From Emticicia sp037153985 (GTDB lineage Bacteria > Bacteroidota > Bacteroidia > Cytophagales > Spirosomataceae): 64,000 bases of DNA. Shown one piece after another: positions 59,075 to 64,000 of this stretch. Made by a program: the position numbers and the translations under genes. The stretch lies in assembly GCF_037153985.1 (NCBI RefSeq), contig NZ_JBBAYI010000009.1:228198-292197 (forward strand). Direction: 5' to 3'. Positions within the stretch are counted from its first letter, which is position 1. Each line of letters starts with the position of its first letter. Under the pieces are notes generated by a model. It was not told where the DNA came from and did not search any database. It saw only the letters and a list, made by a program, of their open reading frames with translations.

Positions 59075-62000
59075 ATGAGAAATTCTACATCCTGGTTTAC
59101 AGGTATTAGCAGAACTTTTGTAACTCGAAAAGCGAACTTTTTGCTGAATACGCTATTCCACCACTTACTTCCTGAAAAGTCGGTAAGTCTGGTTGAGCAG
59201 GCAGATTTAATGCCTGTGTCAGACGAGGCTCATCGATTCCAGAAAGCACAGGCGTCTTATCTGAAAAGATTCCTTCCGGCTGTTATGGCTGTGCTATTCT
59301 CCTGGTTTAATATTTCTGTATCAGAGGCACAGAATGCCCCTCTAAACTGTGATAAATATTACATGTTGGTAGGTGAGCTAATCTATGCCAATAATACCAA
59401 TACTGCCCGTACAGATGTGTACCAGTTTGGGTCAAACAACGCAATTACAAGTTGTAAGTTCGATACCGGTGGAGGTGGAGAAGGGATGTGCGTTGACCCC
59501 GAAAAAAACATAGCTTATATAGCTACCTGTTGTAATCAGGGGCAGATACGTGTATACGATTACAATACGGCTTCATTTAAATCACCTATAAATATTTCAG
59601 GCGAAGACTTACTTGATGTTACACTCTCTAAAGACTACGCCTATCTATATGTTACTACTTATAATAAAGTATATAGAATAAGCACTGCTACCAACTCAAT
59701 AGTTTCGACTTTCTCTAAAACCAATGCCAATAACTCTCAAGCGAAAGAGTTCTGGGGGGTAGCTGTTCATCCAACTAGTGGAAAAGTATACTTCACTACT
59801 AACTGGCAATTCGGTAATGGTACCAGTACCATCGAAATGCTTAATGCTGACCTATCGGGTACAAGCACACGTATTGCTACTGCTCCGACAGGATTTTATT
59901 ACAGAGGTATTACCTTCAATACAGACGGAACACTGTGGGCTGTAATGGCTAATAACAACAATCAGGCCGACCGTCTGGTTAAATATAATTCTAGCAATGG
60001 AAGTGTTTTGGGTACATATTATTTCCCGAAACCAAGCGTACATAATGGCGATGCCGCAGAGGGCGACGTAAATCCGTTCGATATTGCTTTTGGTCCGGGT
60101 GGAGATATCTACGTTACTACCTTTGCCGGAGACTGCGTAACCAAAATTGATTATAGTGCTTTGAGTAATGGTACAAATCAGGGTTTCTTTACCTACCTTC
60201 AATATCAAGCAGGAGTTTCGGGTAAGTCTATCTCATTTGTATGCGGCAACTTTAAATGTATCTGTAATGCACCCGTTATCAATTCTTCGGATATTTCGGT
60301 GAGTGGTGGCACGTGTAATGGCTCATCACCAAAAAACAATGGTTCAGCCACTATCTCAAATCTTGATTACAGTTCTTCTTCACCAGTAAAGGCCGATATA
60401 AACGAAGGAACCAGCTACGGAACTACTCCTATTTATGGAGCAGGTTCAAACATTACCTTAGGGGCTAATATGTCTTCTATTACCTTTACAGGTTTAAAAC
60501 CAAATACAAGTTATACTGTTCGGGTATGGAATGGCAAAGATGCGTGTTTTACAGATGTTACTTTCAAAACACCATCGACAAACTGTTGTACCAACTGTTT
60601 ATCGAATTCGTTTGTTTCAAATGGTAATTTCCAGAGCAATAACAGAAACGGATGGACACTTAACCCATCTAATACCGAGTTTGGTATTTCGCTTAGTGGC
60701 ACTAATTATTATGCTATCCTGAATAACAGTGATGGCACGGGCGACAGATACATCTATCAGGATATTACTGATGGCATAGTAGCAGGAAGAGAGTATACAT
60801 TATATGCCGATGCTGCTACACACGACAAACCCGGAAAAAAAGCTCAGATTTATCTGGAGTTCTACAATGGTACTTCTTGGCTGGCCACTTCTGATAAATA
60901 TGATGTAGCCAACGATATGGGTACTTATGGTTTGCTACCTATTGGGCCTATTAAATATACTGCCCCAGCCAATACCACAAAAATCAGAATAGTAGGCTAT
61001 TGTAATGGTAGAGCATTGAAATTTGACAACGTAGTGCTTTCTACTTGTTATGACCCAGTAACTTTAGCAGTTGATAGTAAGGCTGACCCTGTATGTAACC
61101 AGAATTCTGGAACAATAACAGTAGCTGCCAGCGGAGGAAGTGGTGAGTTTGAATACAGCAAAGATAATACTAACTGGCAGTCGTCTAATACCTTTATCGG
61201 ATTAGGCGCTGGCACATATACTATATATGTAAGAGACGTAAACACTAGTTCGAGCCTTTGTAAAAAGAGCGTTCAGGTAACACTCACCTGTGTGCCATGT
61301 GTGTGCGTGTCTGACAACTTTATACAAAACAGTGGTTTTAATACTGACCTAAGTAGCTGGAGTCCACAAAATGGTGGTTTCGAACTATCGTCGGGTTCTT
61401 CTACTGGTAATTTTGCCATTCTCAATAACGCCGATAATACCACTTCTAATGGTTATAAGGTTTATCAGGTAATTACGAATGGTGTTGCAGTAGGTAAAAC
61501 CTACACATTAACGGCAGTAGCAGCAACGCACGATAAATCAGCACCAGCAACGGCTGAGATATACTTCGAGTTCCTGAATGCCAGTGATGCAGTTGTTGGA
61601 ACATCTGGTAAAGCAATCATTACCAATCCTTATAACGGAACACTGGTAGCTATAACGCCTTTGTCGATGCAGGCCCCTGCCAATGCAACTAAAGTAAGAT
61701 TCGTAGCTTATTGTAATGGTAGAGCATTGAAATTTGACAATGTTAAAATCACTACTTGCTATGAAGCAGTTGATGGATCTCTTTCAATTACACAATTAAC
61801 TTGCGGACAGACTGATGGAAAAATAACTGTAACGGCGTCAGGAGGTAGTGGTAACTATGAATATAGTAAAGACAACACTAACTGGCAGACATCTAATATA
61901 TTCAGCAATTTAGCGGCAGGTAACTATACTATATATATAAGAGATAAAAATGCAACAACTTGTATTAAATCGCTTACTGCTAAAATTGATGATAAGCCCA

Positions 62001-64000
62001 AACCAACCATTACTGTCAACTCACAAATTATTTGTTTAGGCGAAAGCACAACGCTAACGGCAAGTACTTGTACAGGAACAGTAACTTGGAATACCGGTGC
62101 AACGGGGTCTACTCTGGCAGTTACACCAAGTGCAGCAGGAACAACAACCTATACGGCAACTTGTACTAACAGTGCCAATTGTACTGCCTCTGCACAGGGT
62201 ACTATAATCGTTAATTCACTTCCAACTATCAATGTAGCTGATTTAACTATCTGTAAAAATACCACAGGTACTTTAGTAGCGACAGGCTGTACTGGCACTG
62301 TAACATGGAACACAGGGGCAACAGGTAGCACCTTGACAGTTGGCACAGCAGGTACTTACACAGCAACTTGTAAAGTAACAACCAACGGCAAAGAGTGTTC
62401 AGCGACGGATTCAGGAGTATTGACAGTGAATCCAGAGGTGACTATCAATGTAGACGATTTAACTATTTGTAAAAATACGACAGGTACTTTAGTAGCGACA
62501 GGTTGCACAGGCACTGTAACATGGAACACAGGGGCCACAGGTAGCACCTTGACAATCGGTACAGCGGGCAACTACACGGCAACTTGTAAAGTAACGACCA
62601 ATGGCAAAGAATGTTCAGCGACGGATTCAGGAGTATTGACAGTGAATCCAGAGGTGACCATCAATGTAGCTGATTTAACTATTTGTAAAAATACGACAGG
62701 TACTTTAGTAGCGACAGGTTGTACAGGAACTGTAACATGGAACACAGGAGCGACAGGCAGCACCTTGACAATCGGCACAGCAGGCACCTACACAGCAACT
62801 TGTAAAGTAACGGCCAATGGCAAAGAATGTTCAGCGACGGATTCAGGTATACTAACAGTGAATCCAGAAGTGACCATCAATGTAGACGACTTAACTATTT
62901 GTAAAAATACCACAGGTACTTTAGTAGCGACAGGTTGTAGCGGCACTGTAACATGGAACACAGGAGCAACAGGTAGCACGTTAACCATTGGCACAGCAGG
63001 TATCTACACAGCAACCTGTAAAGTAACAACCAACGGGAAAGAGTGTTCAGCGACGGATTCAGGAGTATTGACAGTGAATCCAGAAGTGACCATCAACGTA
63101 GATGATTTAACCATCTGTAAAAATACCACAGGTACCTTAGTAGCGACAGGCTGTACAGGCACTGTGACATGGAACACAGGAGCAACAGGCAGCACGTTAA
63201 CCATTGGCACAGCAGGTACTTACACAGCGACTTGTAAAGTAACAACCAACGGGAAAGAGTGTTCAGCGACGGATTCAGGAGTATTGACAGTGAATCCAGA
63301 GGTGACCATCAACGTAGACGATTTAACTATTTGTAAAAATACGACAGGTACTTTAGTAGCGACAGGTTGCACAGGCACTGTGACATGGAACACAGGAGCA
63401 ACAGGTAGCACCTTGACAATCGGTACAGCAGGCACTTACACAGCGACTTGTAAAGTAACAACCAACGGGAAAGAGTGTTCAGCGACGGATTCAGGAGTAT
63501 TGACAGTGAATCCAGAGGTGACCATCAACGTAGACGACTTAACTATTTGTAAAAATACGACAGGTACTTTAGTAGCGACAGGTTGCACAGGCACTGTAAC
63601 ATGGAACACAGGAGCAACAGGCAGCACCTTGACAATCGGTACAGCAGGCACTTACACAGCGACTTGTAAAGTAACAGCCAACGGCAAAGAATGTTCAGCG
63701 ACGGATTCAGGAGTATTAACAGTGAATCCAGAGGTGACCATCAATGTAGACGACTTAACTATTTGTAAAAATACCACAGGTACTTTAGTAGCGACAGGTT
63801 GCACAGGCACTGTAACATGGAACACAGGAGCAACAGGTAGCACCTTGACAATCGGTACAGCGGGTACCTACACAGCGACTTGTAAAGTAACGACCAACGG
63901 CAAAGAATGTTCAGCGACGGATTCAGGAGTACTAACAGTGAATCCAGAGGTGACCATCAATGTAGCTGATTTAACTATTTGTAAAAATACGACAGGTACT
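59075..64000 (+). CDS. Giant SprB-like surface adhesin, 3' truncated by the window edge
   Basis: At least 1642 residues; the frame is open to the last base. A long N-terminal region (about 1-87) ends with a hydrophobic segment and SVSEAQ, an extended signal peptide. Residues about 90-395 look like a beta-propeller (VYKV/VYRIS, GVAVHPTSGKVYFTT, GITFNTDGTLW). Two copies of a lectin-like domain plus SprB-like repeat follow (60600-61310 and 61315-61990), each ending with YEYSKDNTNWQ or FEYSKDNTNWQ. From 62225 (residue 1051) a 72-residue Ig-like repeat with four cysteines recurs nearly identically. A T9SS C-terminal domain is expected beyond the window. Role: probable surface adhesion or gliding. 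Confidence 0.88.
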   Translation, partial: MRNSTSWFTGISRTFVTRKANFLLNTLFHHLLPEKSVSLVEQADLMPVSDEAHRFQKAQASYLKRFLPAVMAVLFSWFNISVSEAQNAPLNCDKYYMLVGELIYANNTNTARTDVYQFGSNNAITSCKFDTGGGGEGMCVDPEKNIAYIATCCNQGQIRVYDYNTASFKSPINISGEDLLDVTLSKDYAYLYVTTYNKVYRISTATNSIVSTFSKTNANNSQAKEFWGVAVHPTSGKVYFTTNWQFGNGTSTIEMLNADLSGTSTRIATAPTGFYYRGITFNTDGTLWAVMANNNNQADRLVKYNSSNGSVLGTYYFPKPSVHNGDAAEGDVNPFDIAFGPGGDIYVTTFAGDCVTKIDYSALSNGTNQGFFTYLQYQAGVSGKSISFVCGNFKCICNAPVINSSDISVSGGTCNGSSPKNNGSATISNLDYSSSSPVKADINEGTSYGTTPIYGAGSNITLGANMSSITFTGLKPNTSYTVRVWNGKDACFTDVTFKTPSTNCCTNCLSNSFVSNGNFQSNNRNGWTLNPSNTEFGISLSGTNYYAILNNSDGTGDRYIYQDITDGIVAGREYTLYADAATHDKPGKKAQIYLEFYNGTSWLATSDKYDVANDMGTYGLLPIGPIKYTAPANTTKIRIVGYCNGRALKFDNVVLSTCYDPVTLAVDSKADPVCNQNSGTITVAASGGSGEFEYSKDNTNWQSSNTFIGLGAGTYTIYVRDVNTSSSLCKKSVQVTLTCVPCVCVSDNFIQNSGFNTDLSSWSPQNGGFELSSGSSTGNFAILNNADNTTSNGYKVYQVITNGVAVGKTYTLTAVAATHDKSAPATAEIYFEFLNASDAVVGTSGKAIITNPYNGTLVAITPLSMQAPANATKVRFVAYCNGRALKFDNVKITTCYEAVDGSLSITQLTCGQTDGKITVTASGGSGNYEYSKDNTNWQTSNIFSNLAAGNYTIYIRDKNATTCIKSLTAKIDDKPKPTITVNSQIICLGESTTLTASTCTGTVTWNTGATGSTLAVTPSAAGTTTYTATCTNSANCTASAQGTIIVNSLPTINVADLTICKNTTGTLVATGCTGTVTWNTGATGSTLTVGTAGTYTATCKVTTNGKECSATDSGVLTVNPEVTINVDDLTICKNTTGTLVATGCTGTVTWNTGATGSTLTIGTAGNYTATCKVTTNGKECSATDSGVLTVNPEVTINVADLTICKNTTGTLVATGCTGTVTWNTGATGSTLTIGTAGTYTATCKVTANGKECSATDSGILTVNPEVTINVDDLTICKNTTGTLVATGCSGTVTWNTGATGSTLTIGTAGIYTATCKVTTNGKECSATDSGVLTVNPEVTINVDDLTICKNTTGTLVATGCTGTVTWNTGATGSTLTIGTAGTYTATCKVTTNGKECSATDSGVLTVNPEVTINVDDLTICKNTTGTLVATGCTGTVTWNTGATGSTLTIGTAGTYTATCKVTTNGKECSATDSGVLTVNPEVTINVDDLTICKNTTGTLVATGCTGTVTWNTGATGSTLTIGTAGTYTATCKVTANGKECSATDSGVLTVNPEVTINVDDLTICKNTTGTLVATGCTGTVTWNTGATGSTLTIGTAGTYTATCKVTTNGKECSATDSGVLTVNPEVTINVADLTICKNTTGT
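62003..62224 (+). repeat. Diverged 216-bp-type repeat preceding the array
   Basis: Encodes CTGTVTWNTGATGSTL as in the later units but differs elsewhere (STTLTASTC, AAGTTTYTATC), so it is an older, divergent member at the edge of the amplified block. Confidence 0.7.
62225..64000 (+). repeat. Tandem array of 216-bp repeats within the adhesin gene
   Basis: Unit starts at 62225, 62441, 62657, 62873, 63089, 63305, 63521, 63737 and 63953: eight full copies and one partial. Each codes 72 residues (for example TINVDDLTICKNTTG onward to SGVLTVNPEV) with only a few changes, mainly at synonymous sites and at V-A-D versus V-D-D. Confidence 0.95.

Noticed and set aside
62149..63843. Series of minus-strand open frames of about 65-71 codons repeated every 216 bp
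   Set aside because: They are the antisense of the adhesin repeats; absence of stops follows from the repeat sequence, and the plus-strand frame is continuous with a domain-containing protein.
62225..64000. Regular repeat spacing considered as a CRISPR array
   Set aside because: Units are 216 bp, with no short repeat/variable spacer structure, and they code for one continuous protein.

Overview
The window looks like chromosome of a Bacteroidota bacterium, most likely a Cytophagales member (Spirosomataceae-like). The evidence is a BshA (bacillithiol) gene, Oar-type and other carboxypeptidase-regulatory outer-membrane beta-barrel proteins, a GLPGLI-family protein, a type IX secretion (T9SS) C-terminal sorting domain, a SprB-like adhesin, promoters of the Bacteroidota form TTTG-N19-TAnnTTTG, and almost no Shine-Dalgarno sequences. 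Base composition is AT-rich throughout. No rRNA, tRNA, CRISPR array or intact insertion sequence was seen. I did not try to name the genus.

Layout. 1-6.5 kb: 3' part of bshA, htpG, a cysE-cysM cysteine operon, a lipoprotein, and an ECF sigma factor with a small membrane protein. 6.5-13 kb: a minus-strand operon (alpha/beta hydrolase, transglutaminase-like protein, AddA/RecB-like helicase with a degenerate nuclease site) and a divergent serine hydrolase. 13-15.1 kb: a DEAD-box RNA helicase with a long, apparently structured leader. 15.2-19.5 kb: an unusually AT-rich accessory block with a small HTH protein, a GLPGLI protein and an outer-membrane barrel. 19.5-33.8 kb: mostly housekeeping genes (PHM-like copper protein fused to a cytochrome-like domain, EamA transporter, TatD, GT2, phosphoesterase, ApbE, LolA-like protein, mini-metalloprotease candidate, Mpl-like ligase with a Tim44-like operon, arginine decarboxylase, GmhB, fatty acid hydroxylase). 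33.8-44 kb: a large Oar-like receptor, ribBA, a GNAT, a GbsR/MarR-type regulator with two matching candidate operators, a DUF393-epimerase pair, and UDP-glucuronate decarboxylase with UDP-glucose dehydrogenase (UDP-xylose supply). 44-57 kb: a gluconate-dehydrogenase-subunit-3-like/GMC oxidoreductase pair, rhodanese-thioredoxin, purM, cyanophycinase, GH130 lipoprotein, a T9SS cargo protein and argH.

57-64 kb: after an unexplained 0.8 kb stretch come a secreted vanadium-haloperoxidase/PAP2-like protein and the start of a giant cysteine-containing surface protein. Its visible 1642 codons hold a propeller-like domain, a duplicated lectin-like plus SprB-like module, and then at least eight nearly identical 216-bp (72-residue) tandem repeats running off the window edge.

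The strongest leads are the recently amplified adhesin repeats, the paired palindromic operators around the GbsR-like gene, the structured leader with an upstream ORF before the DEAD-box helicase, the AT-rich HTH/GLPGLI/barrel block, and the AddA-like protein whose nuclease residues are replaced. All functions are assigned by reading motifs; no database search was possible.
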